DNA from: Hordeum vulgare subsp. vulgare
Lineage: Eukaryota > Streptophyta > Magnoliopsida > Poales > Poaceae
Assembly: GCF_904849725.1 (NCBI RefSeq)
Contig: NC_058518.1
Span: forward strand, 15,024,147 to 15,088,146
Length of the DNA stretch: 64,000 nt
Direction: 5' to 3'
Both the position numbers and the translations under genes were made by a program. Under the pieces are notes generated by a model. It did not search any database. It saw nothing but the letters and a program-made list of their open reading frames with translations, and was not told the origin of the DNA. Shown in pieces: positions 11,421-23,723 of this stretch. The first letter of the stretch is position 1. Each line of letters opens with the position of its first letter.

Positions 11421-11984
11421 AGTTCTGCAAAAAACGGACATTTGATTAACTAATAAACTAACAAACTATATAAGAGGGGTTGGAAACTTCGAAGTGTCGT
11501 TTTATATAGGAGGACCTTTAGTCCCGGGTCTTGGCTAGAACATAAACTCTAAAATATGTCTAACGGATTCTCTTAACCTTTAAGGATTTAACAAAATGGC
11601 GACATTCTAGATGTGTAGAAAATGATCCTATTTTTCCTGATCTCATCTACCCTTCTATATGTCACATTGTCTAGTGTCAAAGGACTTTTTTGAACTTTGT
11701 ACCAAAAAAGAATTATTCTATCAGGAACTCCGTTCCAAAACAACTTTAGTCCCGGGTCGTGGCTCCACCCGGGACTCCTAGATTTCTGCATAGTATTCAA
11801 AGTAGGAGTACTTTTCCAATTTGAGCATTCAATAAGCAAAACCAAATCGTAAAATAAAGTAGTATTCAAATTAGCATGCATTCAATTATAAGCAAAACTA
11901 CATCATCTCTTTTGTCCGTACATCGTCGAATATTATCACTAATACTCCTCGAATACTATCATACATATAGCATCACTGATACAG
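11421..11984. other. CACTA-2 spacer with internal subterminal motifs
   Basis: Holds the promoter side of the accessory gene. It contains scattered CCTTTAGTCCCGGGTC motifs (about 11515-11530 and 11745-11778), the same kind as in the element ends. No gene was seen. Confidence 0.6.
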
Positions 11985-12386
11985 CTAGAACCGTAGCGCC
12001 CGAGGGGTATCGTCGCGGGCGGTAGACACCCAAAGAGAAGGAACCATCACAGGATCATAGCTCCAGTGAGATCCCCGAAGAACCTGCCATGTATGCTCGA
12101 ACCTGCCCTTCAACGCAACCATGTAGCGACGGACGTGCTCATCCTCCTCGCTGACACGGTGACGTACCACCTCCGCGGTGTCCGGAAGCCTCGGCACCGT
12201 CACTGGCCCACGCGACCGCCACCAAACAAGGATCGGGTCAACAACGGGCTGGCTCCTCACCAACCTACGCCCCCCGGAAGGTAGCACCTCCCAATACCAG
12301 CCGGGCGGAGCCCAGTCCCGGACATGGCCCCTCTGATCAAGCAGGTGTCCTCCGCCGAGTCGACGACGAGGATGCAGGATAGGCAT
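11985..12386 (-). CDS. CACTA-2 internal 133-residue protein of unknown function
   Basis: An open frame from ATG 12386 to the stop at 11985, 133 residues, starting MPILHPRRRLGGGHLLDQRG and ending STARDDTPRALRF. It is Arg- and Trp-rich (APPGWYWEVL, ILVWWRSRGP) with no recognised domain. It sits between the accessory gene and TNP2 on the same strand. From memory, near-identical ORFs recur in other Triticeae CACTA elements, which favours a real element gene over chance, but this was not searched. It is the only unbroken gene in CACTA-2. The alternative is a conserved non-coding element that happens to stay open. Confidence 0.5.
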   Translation of the reverse strand: MPILHPRRRLGGGHLLDQRGHVRDWAPPGWYWEVLPSGGRRLVRSQPVVDPILVWWRSRGPVTVPRLPDTAEVVRHRVSEEDEHVRRYMVALKGRFEHTWQVLRGSHWSYDPVMVPSLWVSTARDDTPRALRF

Positions 12387-12558
12387 CGTAAAATGAACTA
12401 AAAAAATAAACTAGTTCTATTAATTATCTTGCTAAAAAAAACTATTAACACTTAAGCATATACAATAGCAAAATTAAACTATTAACACTTAAGCATATAC
12501 AATAGCAAAATTAAGCAATAATCTAAGAAACACTAATTAAGCATCTATATACGTAGAA

Positions 12559-13146
12559 ATGTCTTCTTCTTCTTCTTCTTCTTCTTCTTCTTCTTTCTTA
12601 TTTTCTTCTCCGCTTCTTCTTCAACTTCTCTTCTTCTACTTCTCCTCTTCTTCTATTTTTCCTCTTCTTCTCCTCTCCTCCTCTTCTTATTCTCCTTGTT
12701 CTTCTTTTCTTCTCCTCCTCTTCTTATTTTCCTTTTTCCTAATCTTATTTTCTTATTTTTGTTCATCTTTCTTCTTCTTGTAACCCTAACCTAATTCTAA
12801 ATATTACTAACCCTAATAATCTAGCACAAACCTAATAACAATTGGAATTAAATTACAAAAAAAGTCTTTTTCTTTTTCTTCTTTTCTTCCCTTTTTCTTC
12901 TTTTCTTCTCCTTTTTCTTCCTTTCTTCTCCTTTTTCTTCCTTTCTTCCCCTTTTTCTTCATTTCTTCCCTTTTTCTTCTTTTCTTCTCCTTTTTCTTCC
13001 TTTCTTCTCCTTTTTCTTCCTTTCTTCTCCTTTTTCTTCTTTGCTTCTCCTTTTTCTTCTTTTCTTCTCCTTTTTCTTCTTTTCTTCCCTTTTTCTTATT
13101 TTCTTCTCCTTTTTCTTATTTTCTTCTCCTTTTTCTTCTTTTCTTC
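12559..13146. repeat. Polypyrimidine tract (CTT/TTC repeats)
   Basis: Nearly 600 bp of pyrimidines on the plus strand, starting with about ten TTC units. From 12870 to 13146 a TTTTTCTTCTTTTCTTCTCC unit of about 19-20 bp recurs. The Phe/Leu/Ser-rich reading frames across it are artefacts. It is the counterpart of the purine block in CACTA-1. Confidence 0.9.
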
Positions 13147-13189
13147 TACCGGCCGGAGTGTTGGGGAGGAGGGGGCGGGGGGCTTACCG

Positions 13190-13480
13190 GCCGAAGGCGT
13201 CGACGACGACGAGGAGGACGGCAGGCGGCGACGAGGAGGACGACGGCGACGGCGAGGAGGACGGCGGGCAGCCTGAGGGCGTCGTCGAGTTCGTCGGTGT
13301 GCCGCGCCGGGCAGGAGAACGAGGAAGAAGGAGAGAACGAAATGCGATTTGGGTTGGAAATTTTCTAACTCCCGCTTATATAGGTGGACCTTTAGTCCCG
13401 GTTCGTGGCTCGAACCGGGACTAAAGACACCCTTTAGTCCCGGGTGGAGCCACGACCCGGGATTAAAGGCCCTTTAGTCC
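13190..13480. repeat. GAC/GGC-rich block and internal subterminal palindromes
   Basis: 13195-13275 is a GACGACGAGGAGGACGGC-like block. 13387-13480 holds two near-palindromes of TTTAGTCCCGGTTCGTGG type. They separate the 3' end of TNP2 from the rest of CACTA-2, matching the order seen in CACTA-1. Confidence 0.75.
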
Positions 13481-14107
13481 TGGATGCACTTCGTGTACAA
13501 AAGGACAATCTCTCTCTCGAAGTATCAGCGTTTCGAACGAGAACTCATCTCTTACAAAGGGATTTCATTTTTTTGAACTTATTTGAACTCCATACTTTTT
13601 GTGTGTTCAAAATGCACCATTCAAAGGCACATCACAAAATTTCAATAATTTCTGACTTCACTTGGTATTCTTCGTGCATTTACTTTTTTTTGAGCTAGTT
13701 GACCCTGAAATTGAAAAGCACTACAAATGAACTCTGAAAATGTTGAAAGTTGGCATGCTATCATCATTTCACACACATAGCATGTGTTAAAAAGTTGAGA
13801 GGGCTACGAGAAAAACTGGATGCACTTCGTGTACAAAACAGACAATCTCTCTCGAAGTATCAGCGTTTCGAACGAGAACTCATCTCTTACAGAGGTTTAT
13901 TAAAATTCTTTTTGCATATTTGAGAATTTGACAAAACTATGAAAGTGAAAAGTGTTTGAAATTTAGTACATTCCATACATGCATTACATAAAAGGTTTAA
14001 TATATTATTACATTATTGCACCAATATTCCTATCTATTATTTCTGTTTTCTTCTGGGTCGTAGCCATGGAGAATCTTCATCATTCAGTAGGATGCTTGGG
14101 TCAGTTT
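13481..14107. repeat. Direct repeat in the TNP2 3' flank of CACTA-2
   Basis: About 80 bp beginning GGATGCACTTCGTGTACAAA at 13483 is repeated from about 13818, with the shared stretch AAGTATCAGCGTTTCGAACG. The remaining sequence is AT-rich and holds the TNP2 3' UTR, whose last part resembles 2130-2240 in CACTA-1. Confidence 0.75.
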
Positions 14108-17100
14108 TCACTTTGAAGGGCGGAATTTCATGAAACTTATATAATCTTCTGACATGCATGTCTTGTCATCTGCTCCCACGATGTTTCTTTTCCCTGAAAG
14201 AACTATGTGGCGTTTTGGCTCATCGGACGATATCTTCTTTTGTTGATTTCTTTTTCTCGTTTTTGTAGACATGTCCTTCACATAGAAAACCTGAGCGACA
14301 TCATTGGCTAGGACAAATGGTTCGTCCATGTACGCAAGATTGTTGAGATCCACTGTTGTCATGCCGTACTTTTGGTCTACAACTACCCCGCCTCCTGTCA
14401 GCTTCACCCATTTGCACCGAAACAAATGGATCTTAAAAGTAGGTCCATAGTCAAGTTCCCATATCTCCTCTATGTACCCGTAATATGTTTCCAAACAGTG
14501 CCCATTCTCGTCTGTTGCATCAAAGCGGACACCACTATTTTGGTTGGTGCTCTTTTTATATTGGGCAACCGTGTAAAATGTATTCCCATTTATCTCATAC
14601 CCTTGGAAAGTACATATAGTCGAAGATGGTGGCCTGGCCAAACAGTACAGCTGATCTCCAACGGTGTCGTCATTCATGAGATGTGTGTGCAACCAACTGC
14701 CGAAAGTCTTCTCGTGTTCCCCTTTAATCCAAGAGTCAGCCTTCCCAGGGTTTTCGGAGCGTAGAATATTCTTGTGTCTCACGATATACGGAGCCACCAC
14801 GGTGGAATTGTATAGAACTGTGTAATGTGCTTGAGAGAAAGAATGCCCATCCATACATACTTTTGCTTTCCTTCCTAGTGTGACTTTTCCTGTCAGCCTA
14901 CCCTCATACCGAGATTCAGGAACACCAATCGGCTTAAGGTCAGGAAGAAAGTCCACACAAAACTCAATGACCTCCTCTGTTCCATAGCCCTTGGAGATGC
15001 TTCCTTCTGGCATAGCACGGTTACGAACATATTTCTTTTAAGACTCCCATGAACCTCTCGAAGGGGAACATATTGTGTAGAAACACAGGACCGAGAATTC
15101 TAATCTCTTCGACTAGGTGAACTAGGAGGTGTGTCATTATATTGAAGAAGGATGGCGGGAACAACAACTCAAAGCTGACCAGACATTGGACCACATCAAT
15201 CTGTAACCCTGATAGACTTTCTCGATCAATTACCTTCTGAGAAATTGCATTGAGGAATGCACATACCTTCACAATTGCCGGGAACATTTTCCGGTAGAAT
15301 TCCCCTCAATGCAACTGGAAGCAATTGTGTCATAAGCACGTGGCAGACATGAGACTTTAGGTTTTGGAATTTTTTTTCTTTCATATTTACGATTCCCTTT
15401 ATATTCGACGAGAAGCCAGTCGGGACCTTGATACTGAAAAGGACTTCAAAGAAGATTTCCTTCTCTTCCTTAGTAAGAGCGTAGCTGGCACGCCCTTGAA
15501 ACTGCCCTGGATGCATGCCATCTCTTCCTTTATGACGTTCCTGGTCCTCCCGTGCTTCCGGTGTATCTTTTGACTTCCCATACAAGCCCAGGAAGCCTAG
15601 AATATTCACGCAGAGATTCTTCGTCAGGTGCATCACGTCGATTGCCGAGCGGACCTCATGGACTTCCCAGTAGGGTAGCTCCCAAAATATAGATTTCTTC
15701 TTCCACATGGGTACGTGCTTATCAGGACCGTTAGGAACAGGTTGGCTGCCAGGACCCTTTCCAAAGATTACTTTTAAATCTTTGACCATATCAAATACTT
15801 CAGCACCAGTACGGATGACAGGCTTCCCCCGGGGTTCTGCCTTGCCATTGAAATGCTTGCCTTTTTCTTTAAGGGATGCTTGGGCGGAAGAAAACGACGA
15901 TTGTACGGGTACACATCCTTCCTACATTTGTCCAGATATATACTTTCTGTCTGATCCAAACAATGTGTGCATGCATTGTATCCCTTGTTTGACTGTCCTG
16001 AAATGTTACTAAGAGCAGGCCAATCATTGATGGTTACGAAAAGCAACGCTCGAAGGTCATATTCCTCTTGTTTGTGCTCGTCCCACACACGTACACCTGG
16101 TTCGGCCCACAGCTGTAAAAGTTCATCAACTAATGGCCTTAGATACACATCAATATCGTTGTCGGGTTGCTTTGGACCTTGGATAAGCACTGGATGAACT
16201 TCCGCTTCATGCACAACCAAGGAGGAAGGTTGTAGATACATAGAGTAACGGGCTAGGTGTTGTGACTGCAACTCTGCTCCCCAAAAGGATTCATGCCATC
16301 TGTACTCAGACCTAACCATAAGTTCCTTGTGTTAGCTGCAAATCTCGGGAACTCTCTCTCGATTTTTCTCCACTGCCGACCATCAGCGGTGTGCCTCAAC
16401 TTATCGTCTTTCATACGATCTTCCATGTGCCATCGCAACAACTTCGCATGATCTTTATTTCTGAACAGACGTTTCAACCGTGGTATTATAGGAGCATACC
16501 ACATCACCTTGGCAAGAACCCTCTTCCTGGGTGGCTCGCCCTCAATATCACCAGGGTCATCTTTTCTGATCTTATACCGCAATGCAGTGCATTACCGGGC
16601 ATTTATCCATATTCTCGTACTTCTCACCGCGGTAGAGGATGCAGTCATTAGGGCATGCATGTACCTTCTGCACGTCTAATCCTAGAGGGCAGACAAGCTT
16701 CTTTGCTAAGTACGTGCTGGCGGGCAATTCGTTCTTTCTTGGAAGCATCTTCTTCATCAGTACCAGCAACTTTTCGAATGACGAGTCAGTCACACCAGTC
16801 TCTGCCTTCCACTTTAGCAATTCCAGTGTGCTACCCAGCTTCTTCTGGCCATCTTCACAAGTTGGGTACAACAATTTGTTGTGGTCCTGTAACATCTGCT
16901 CGAACTGCAACCTCTCCTTTTCTATGTCGCAACCTTGCCGTGCATCAGAAATGACCCGGCCAAGATCATCAGCGGGCTCATCTGGTTCCCGTTCTTCATC
17001 CTGATCTTCTTCTTCATTGTCTTTCATTGTGGTATCAGCATACTCAGGGAACATAGATCGGTAGTTGTCATCATCGTTCTCTTCTTCTTCATCGTCGTCT

Positions 17101-17375
17101 TCCATCATAACCCCTCTTTCTCCGTGCTTGGTCCAAACATTATAGCCCGACATAAAACCGGACCGAAGCAGGTAGCTCTGAATGACTCTTGAGGAAGTGT
17201 AATCCTTCTCATTCCGACATTCAACACATGGACAAAACATAAAGCCACCACCATGCTTGTTCGCATCGGCTGCATCTCGAAAAGAATGCACGCCTTCTCT
17301 GTAAGCGGTTGTGCGTCGATCACCGTACATCCATGGATGGCTCATCTGCGTTATATGACAGTATATCAAATACAA
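14108..17375 (-). pseudogene. CACTA TNP2 transposase, multiply frameshifted
   Basis: Same protein as in CACTA-1 but split over six frames: 17375-16572 (N-terminal domain, MYLIYCHITQMSHPWMYGDR), 16582-16253 (LSTDGMNPFGEQ), 16319-15774 (transposase_21 core, TINDWPALSN), 15789-15226, 15287-15021 and 15013-14108 (DUF4216 region, YYGYIEEIWELDYGP). Each junction overlaps or abuts the next, so at least five small indels are needed. The residues on both sides of each break still match CACTA-1. The TNP2 copies of CACTA-1 and CACTA-2 look like members of related but different CACTA families: the proteins are similar while the subterminal motifs differ (ACCGGTTTGT against AGTCCCGGTT). Confidence 0.9.
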
Positions 17376-17654
17376 TCACGATCCTAAAAATTAGTACCGC
17401 ACGGTCTAAACGAGGAAATATAGTTGCTAACCTTTTAGAATAAGTAGAAATAAAGAGGAAGAGGTTTAAGCGTGGCTCGGGCATCTCATATCGTAGTTGT
17501 GTTCGGTGAACTGAAGCGGCATCGCTCTAACACACATTTCAACAAACACCTCTAGTGCATCAAAAAAAATGGAGAGCTAGCACAGACCCACACTCTTCCA
17601 TCCAAGAAAAATGCAAGGAAGAGGGGAGAGGGGGTTGTGCTATATATAGGCAGA

Positions 17655-17897
17655 GGACTTTAGTCCCGGTTTGGGACACAAACCGGGACTAAAGGTGGCG
17701 CACATGCGGGCTGCACACCGCGTAGCCCTTTAGTCCCGGTTTGGGACACAAACCGGGACTAAAGGATCCTTACGGGCCGGGACCAAAGCCTCGTGGGAGA
17801 CATTGCGATTTGGGGCGACATGGCCGGACCTTTAGTCCCGGCCCAGAGGCAGGCCGGGACTAAAGGGTCTAGGCCAAAGGCCCGTTTTCCACTAGTG
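17655..17897. repeat. CACTA-2 right subterminal repeats and terminus
   Basis: Two near-identical palindromes of CTTTAGTCCCGGTTTGGG with inverse (about 17658-17696 and 17727-17765), a third diverged one at 17830-17868, then the terminus GGCCCGTTTTCCACTAGTG ending at 17897. Confidence 0.9.
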
Positions 17898-17927
17898 TAT
17901 GGCATTTCAGCTATACCTATGTGTAGT

Positions 17928-20289
17928 CACTAGTAGAAAACATGGCTTTGGTTCTAGCCGGATCGGAGCAGTAGTCCCGTTACGAACTAGGACTAATGAG
18001 GGAATTAGTCCCAGTTCGAGCGGTGTAGACGCCAGAGGTGTCCCCAATGATTGCCGGTGAGGAGTCCCCGACGATCGCCGGAGAAGTCCCTTCGTCCACC
18101 GGCGTCCTCCCCGCTGGCCTACAGGAGTCGGTTTAGGAACCGTAACAAGCTTCCAACCATGCTATGACACTTTTGCTGTTTTACACTTGCTAAAAAACTG
18201 TTAAGTTTGAAACTGTCTGTTATAAAACTTGTCAACTTTCCATGATGTTTTCCACTAATCCATTGCTCATATGCATATGATTTCATTAAGTCTGAAAAAA
18301 CAGCTTATGTCATGGTTCTATATTGCCTTCATTACTCATATTAACCTGTTGTTCCTATGTTTATGCCATGCTGAATAGTTTTTGTATAACTGCCGTCGAT
18401 GTTTAACCTTAGAATCATGAACACAGGAAATGATGACGAGGGGATCCCTGAGTGCCATTTGTGCTGGGATGACAGGGGTATATGCGACCGTTATCCACAC
18501 CTAGACAACGGTATGTCCTTCATCGTAAAGCTACAGGATGACTTTGAGATTATTATGGTATGTAAAGACGGCCTATATTTTTTGTCAATGACGTATGATG
18601 TGTGCCTTTTGGATTTAATTAACCTTTAATTTATTTTGTTCAATTCGACTAGTGCGTTCTCTTCCATGCAAGATTCGCTGTCTTGGACAAGTTCCATTTC
18701 AAAGAGAAAGATAGTACAGAGTCTAAGACAACTCACCTAAGAACGGAGCATTACATTTTTGTTGTTAACGCAAAAATGAAGAAGATCACACATATTTTGA
18801 TTGTTCTAATTGGAGAGTATTTTGCAAGGCATATAGGTTGGATGAGGACATGCACATTACCTTCGATCTTAGTAATGACAATGTTCGTGATAATAATATA
18901 GAAATTTGGGTTCATGCGGATGGCCTGATTCCAGTTCTACATCCAGATGTGTTTGTTAACAGATTTATTCGGTAATGTATATTGATTTTTGAAAAGTACT
19001 TGGTACTCATCCCGACTAAACTTCTTTATTTTAAATTATCAGCTTATTTCTCTCATGCAAGAACTACACGGCAGATAGTAGATCGGACCAACTATAGTTA
19101 TGGCTCCGAGCTTACTAGGATGGAAAGAAAATCATCTGATCTCATTTATTCTCGATGTTCAGTATCATGGTAAATATAACATGATTGGCAACATTTATCA
19201 TGGATATGTGCCACTCGTGCACTAGTTGAACCCTTATAACATCACTTCAGACAACTTTGTAAGAATTGTTTTACCATTGTGTCACTAGTCTATATTTTTC
19301 ATACATTGTTCTTAAGCAAAACAAGTTTGCTAACTATGTTATTATTACTTATGTTCTTCAATAGGTACTCCCGCCAGGGACCGTGCCTAAATGGATGTCT
19401 ATCAATGGTGATTTGATAATGGTTAGCTTATGTCCACTTTGGATGGGTTACCCTAGTAAATACATAATATCTCGAAGTGAAAATACCGTGAAAACCAATG
19501 GATGGAGCAAGGCAATAATAGCATCCACGCAACCACTTGGAGGCGATATGGATACCTTGCGTAGGCCAAAAGTTAGAGATAGGTTGATCTGTATTCTTCA
19601 GTGGGGAGATTGCGGGAGTTTACCTTTTTAATGCTATTTTATCTAGGAGAGAGCAGTAGTTAGTGTTTCTAACTTGTGATAACTTGGTCACTTGCTAGTA
19701 TGATAACAACTAGAATGATGAGGAGTTCATCTTTTTATGCTATTTTACCTACATTAATGAAGAGTTGTTTAACTAGCTAGTATATGATAACAACTAGAAT
19801 GACGAGGAGTTGATTAAGATGATGATTAGTTGATATATGACATATAATTAGACCAAGCACGGAGAAAGATGTCACTTCTCTATATTCATGATGATGTCGT
19901 GTAAGAGTTCCTTCATTGTTATTAGTAGCTCTCATCGAGTTGAATGGAAAATATAAAATAAAAGTGAAAATCCTAAATGGAAAAGAATTGAATGGTAAAC
20001 ACAAAAAGAAAAGGGAAACACAAAATGAAACCCCTAAACCATCCAAAACCCATCCTCTAAAAAAAAACCTAAACCCCAGCGCTCCTTTTTGTTCCGGTTG
20101 GTGTTACCAACCATGACTAAACGTCCACTGACCCGAGACCTACACAGCAGCCACGTGGAGCCCTTTTAGCCCCGGTTTCTAACATGACTGGAATTAAAAA
20201 TGAGAGTCTTTAGTCCCAATTACTTAGTCCCGGTCACACAACCGGGAAGGCCCTTACGAACTGGAACTAAAGGTTTTTTTCTACTAGTA
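17928..20289. mobile_element. Small CACTA-like element with B3-like cargo
   Basis: The left end CACTAGTAGAAAACATGG is at 17928. The right end TTTTTTTCTACTAGTA finishes at 20289, with A where G is expected. Motifs of the AGTCCCGTTACGAAC type occur at both ends (about 17970-18025 and 20170-20275). The flanking triplets do not match (AGT against TCC), so the right boundary may be eroded or the two ends may come from different insertions. It encodes no transposase. It holds a decayed plus-strand gene described separately. Confidence 0.7.
18417..19631 (+). pseudogene. B3 DNA-binding-like gene remnant inside a CACTA element
   Basis: Exon 1 (18417-18557) reads MNTGNDDEGIPECHLCWDD and ends at GTATGT. 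Exon 2 starts at 18653 after an AG (CVLFHARFAVLDKFHF). Near 18775 one missing A breaks the frame. Read past it, the protein continues CSNWRVFCKAYRLDEDMHIT, a pattern typical of B3 domains (W..FC.A..L..GD..TF). A second B3-like tail follows at 19371-19631 (LPPGTVPKWMSINGDLIM, then GWSKAI and RDRLICILQWGDCG). The assignment rests on pattern only. It could be captured host sequence or a regular gene of this CACTA family. It is not functional as it stands. Confidence 0.5.
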
Positions 20290-20314
20290 TCCCTAGGTTA
20301 ACTAATCCAAAAGC

Positions 20315-20860
20315 GACCAGGCAAAAGATAACTAATGTGAGTTGTGACCCGGAAAAGAAAACAAAAGAGAAATTCAAAAGTGACTCAAGAAAGTGTCAAA
20401 TGATGGTCAGGAGATAACAATTTTTACTCTTGAGATACCGCGAAGTTTATTGTGCCCCGCCCTGCTTTGATTAGTAAGACGCCATTATGGTCCGTCGGTT
20501 TTTGATTGATATATACTATGTGCCGTCTTACTGAAAGTGGCAGCGGGGTATATATATGTAAACGGTTACTATCTAATTCGTGAACAAATGATATGAGGAC
20601 GTATTCGGACGGTCATGTGGGTGGGTACATATTGTATGCTTAACATAAACATCATTGACGACGATGTCCTTGGGCCAGTCTAATAATCAGTAGTTAAGTA
20701 CAGTAACTAATGTTAATATACTCTTGCGAAGTGCTTGTTCTACTACATTGTTGCTACTTGCTGTGGCACCAAGTGACCTCAGTAACTAGCACTACTAGTT
20801 TACTCATGTAGTGCGCGATGGAGGAGAGGTTCGCTGTCGAACACCGATTGCTAGTAAGCA
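20315..20860. repeat. Diverged copy of the intergenic duplication unit (tail part)
   Basis: The stretch GTCAAATGATGGTCAGGAGA ... TTTTTACTCTTGAGATA (20395-20440) and the following ACTGAAAGTGGCAG (about 20530) match 32750-32890 and 43600-43760 in the same order. No coding sequence was seen. Confidence 0.6.
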
Positions 20861-20864
20861 AGTA

Positions 20865-20918
20865 CTCCCTGAAATAAAATAGTGATCTAAAACATCTTAT
20901 ATTATTTTACAGAGGGAG
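20865..20918. mobile_element. Very short Stowaway-type MITE
   Basis: CTCCCTGAAATAAAATAGTG ... TATTTTACAGAGGGAG, flanked by TA on both sides. The ends are inverted and the element is only 54 bp, the minimal size for this family. Confidence 0.75.
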
Positions 20919-21689
20919 TAGTCATTAACCGCACTGCCTATACGTGGATTCATTTATACATACTCATTAATATTTTAGTGTGGTAGATGTTGGTATATTC
21001 CTGTATAAACTTCGTGAAACCTACAAAAAGTTGAATTAGGGTCAAAATTAGTATTCCTAATATTTTGGGACGGAGAGCATTAACCCAAAAGTCTATTTGT
21101 GATATTTTTACATATATTAAAATTTCTCACAAAAAGACCTTTAGAGCCAGACAATTCTTGGATACATTTTAATTACTATAGACCTTATTGTTTCAATCAT
21201 ATTGCAACTCAGTTTCATAAATATGTCATGCAGATCCAAACATTTTACTATTTGAAAAATATGATTTTTTTTATCAAATTCCTTTAGTAATATCAGCGAC
21301 ACTTCAAAATAACTCAATTTATTCATATTTTTGGAATTATTTCAGTGGTGTCCATCCTCTTACAAAAATTGACAAATATATTTTGTAAGTAAGGTCATAA
21401 ATTTCAGAAAAAAATACAGCTGTTACACATAAATTTAATTATTTAAATTATTTTCAGGTGGATACAAAAATAACAATTAATCAACTGAATTAAAATGAGA
21501 TTTATGTGAAAAATATCTTAAGTTAATCAAAGTGTGTGAATATTTATGAATAATATCTAAACCTTTTTAGGGATTATTTATGAATATTTAGGGAATATAA
21601 GCCACCTTACATACTCCATACTCCTCTTAGAAAATGAGTGATTGCTTGATTATTCATATTCCTCTATCCCACATACCACCCACAATGCA

Positions 21690-23277
21690 CAATGTGAGAC
21701 CTCGATAAAATCGTCACATCACTTTCATCGCTAACAAGACCCCTTCAGACACTATAAATCTCTCTCTACAATGTTTGACGAGTACATCTGGATCGTAAGA
21801 TCTACGAAACATTATTCATCAACTTACAATACAACTATATAAAGCTAGTGGCTATCGAGACTACTGGTGAGCATGTACTATTCCGTTCACCTCCGTTTTT
21901 CCTGCTCTTTGTCGCATGTTGTTGCGCTTTCTATTATGTGATTGCTAGATTATTCATATATCCTTCATGCATGCAGAATTTTGTATGGTGCTCTACTCTT
22001 ACTTATTTTTTTAAGTAAACCCTTGATTCATTACCACATCACTAATTAACTAATGGAGCACATACTTCATAAGAATATACCTCCCGTACATGGTGGATGA
22101 TGATTCTCCCGTTCTCAGTGTTTCTATATTAATGTTGACAATGTTACCATTGACTTGCCGGATGCTGAGCGTGTAAGTAATGTAAAAGTGTTGTGAAATG
22201 AGTCGGATGAAAGTGTCTCGAATAATTACCAACAGATAAACATCTTCTTTTAACTTCCAAGATGTACCGATGTCTAGTGTCGTACAACACCCGCTTTCAC
22301 TATATTAATCAACACACGCATTGTATATGATCAGTCACTTTAGATCGATTTAGCAACATATCCTATGCCGTATCACCGAAAGAGGCAACATGTATTGTAT
22401 AAAAAAACCGATACTATTGTATCAGGGACGGCAATCTGAGTGATACGATAAGCATATAAATCCTCTTCCGCAATTATTTTCTCAAGGTTGATCGTGCTTT
22501 GTCTAATTATGTAATCATCACATTAGGAGCGGAAATGTAAAGCATGAGTAAGTGGGTGCTGCAGTGCCGCAGGCAGCGACCTCACACACGGTGCTGCCAG
22601 AGTATTTACTTATGCAACCAGGACCAGCAGTCGCCAAACACATATACTTTTATATGTCTCTAGTATGTATATGCGTTGGATTGTATTGAGGAATGCGGAC
22701 CCAGACAATAACCACATTAGATTTCTCCAATTGGCTGATAGGCTGGTCCCACACGTGCCTCACACCCTAGAACAACGTGGGGTATCCCTTTCTGCGGAGT
22801 TTAGACTATCCATAGTGGGAAGAACTTCGACAGTAACCGGTGGTGGAGGACGGACAAAAGTTAAGGTAATGCAGACTTTGGTCACTCGCCACCAACAACG
22901 CCGCTGCGCCGATGCATTGTCTTGCACACAGCCTGCGAAATCAAGGTAGGGAGGCCGCCAGGCCTTGCCCTACCGGGTCCTCCGCCACTCACAATAACAT
23001 AAGGTCTAACTCAGCAAATTTTCTTAAGTGACAATGATTTAATGGGAGAGATGATTTGAGTAACATAGCTAGTTACTCACACTATAGGGAACATCACACA
23101 TATGAAGACAAGATAAGTTTATAGCTTTATAAAGTGTTGCATGACACCACATATGTTACTCCCCATTAGAGAGGTAAAAACATAGACTAGTGACATATTT
23201 ATGTTATGGTCTAAGTTACTTCTCACTATGGGTAGTCATGGAGAATGCAAAGATAGTACAAAAAAGATACTCCTCCG
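21690..23277. repeat. Promoter-like intergenic duplication, copy A
   Basis: Collinear with 41290-42600. Shared landmarks in order are ACATCTGGAT with GTAAGATC, a TATA box in CTATATAAAGC (21836), TATGTGATTGCT, TTCATGCATGCAGAATTT, TTAACTTCCAAGATGTA, GTATCACCGAAAGAGGCA and a GCCAAAC motif. No ORF is conserved between the copies, so what is conserved looks like non-coding, promoter-like DNA. A Mutator-like element starts at 23287, and the matching continues on its far side from 31995. Confidence 0.75.
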
Positions 23278-23459
23278 GCTTCTACGGGGCAAATAGCTCA
23301 TGTGCGACATCGTTGAGGTTCAATTGATGGACAACGACGTTTTTCGCTCGAATGGCTCAAGTGTGACGTTTTTTAGAGCACAAATAGCCCAGGTGGAACA
23401 TGCTGTTTAAACACAACTGATGTATGATGTTGGGATTATGTGAGACCACGGAACGTTGG

Positions 23460-23617
23460 ACCCACCACCACGTATCCACGTCAGCGTGGGACATATCCAA
23501 CTGACCGCGCTGGACCCACCTCACCGTAGCTAGACCCACCTGTCAGCGCAGGACCCACCTCACCGCAGCTAGACCCACCACTTATCCATGTCAGCATGGG
23601 ACCCACCTCACCGCAGC
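23460..23617. repeat. Short repeats next to the MULE left inverted repeat
   Basis: Recurring GACCCACCTCACCGCAGCTA, TATCCACGTCAGCGTGGGAC and related units lie between the terminal repeat and the GRF gene. They probably form the gene's 5' flank. Confidence 0.65.
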
Positions 23618-23723
23618 TATGCCAGAACCGCGCCCGTGCCCGGCCGCCCGCCCCCGTGCAATTTCTTCCCCCTTTTCTCTATCTTCCTCTTCTGCGACGA
23701 CGAAGCGCGACAACGAGAGAGAG

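Larger units (their letters stand above)
7190..17897 (-). mobile_element. CACTA element 2, complete, TAT target duplication
   Basis: The left end at 7190 reads CACTAGTGGGGGACAGGGC and the right end at 17897 is the inverse of CACTAGTGGAAAACGGGCC. The flanking triplets 7187-7189 and 17898-17900 are both TAT, the 3-bp duplication expected for CACTA. The 10,708-bp element has subterminal TTTAGTCCCGGTT palindromes at both ends and between its genes. On the minus strand it carries TNP2, a 133-residue ORF and a transposase_24/Ulp1-like gene. Both large genes have several stops or frameshifts, so it is structurally whole but should be non-autonomous. Confidence 0.95.

Noticed and set aside
12842..13276. 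144-codon Phe/Leu/Ser-rich ORF
   Set aside because: Translation of a CTT/TTC microsatellite inside CACTA-2.
17928..20289. Whether the third CACTA has a proper target duplication
   Set aside because: Flanks read AGT and TCC; the claim of a duplication was dropped.
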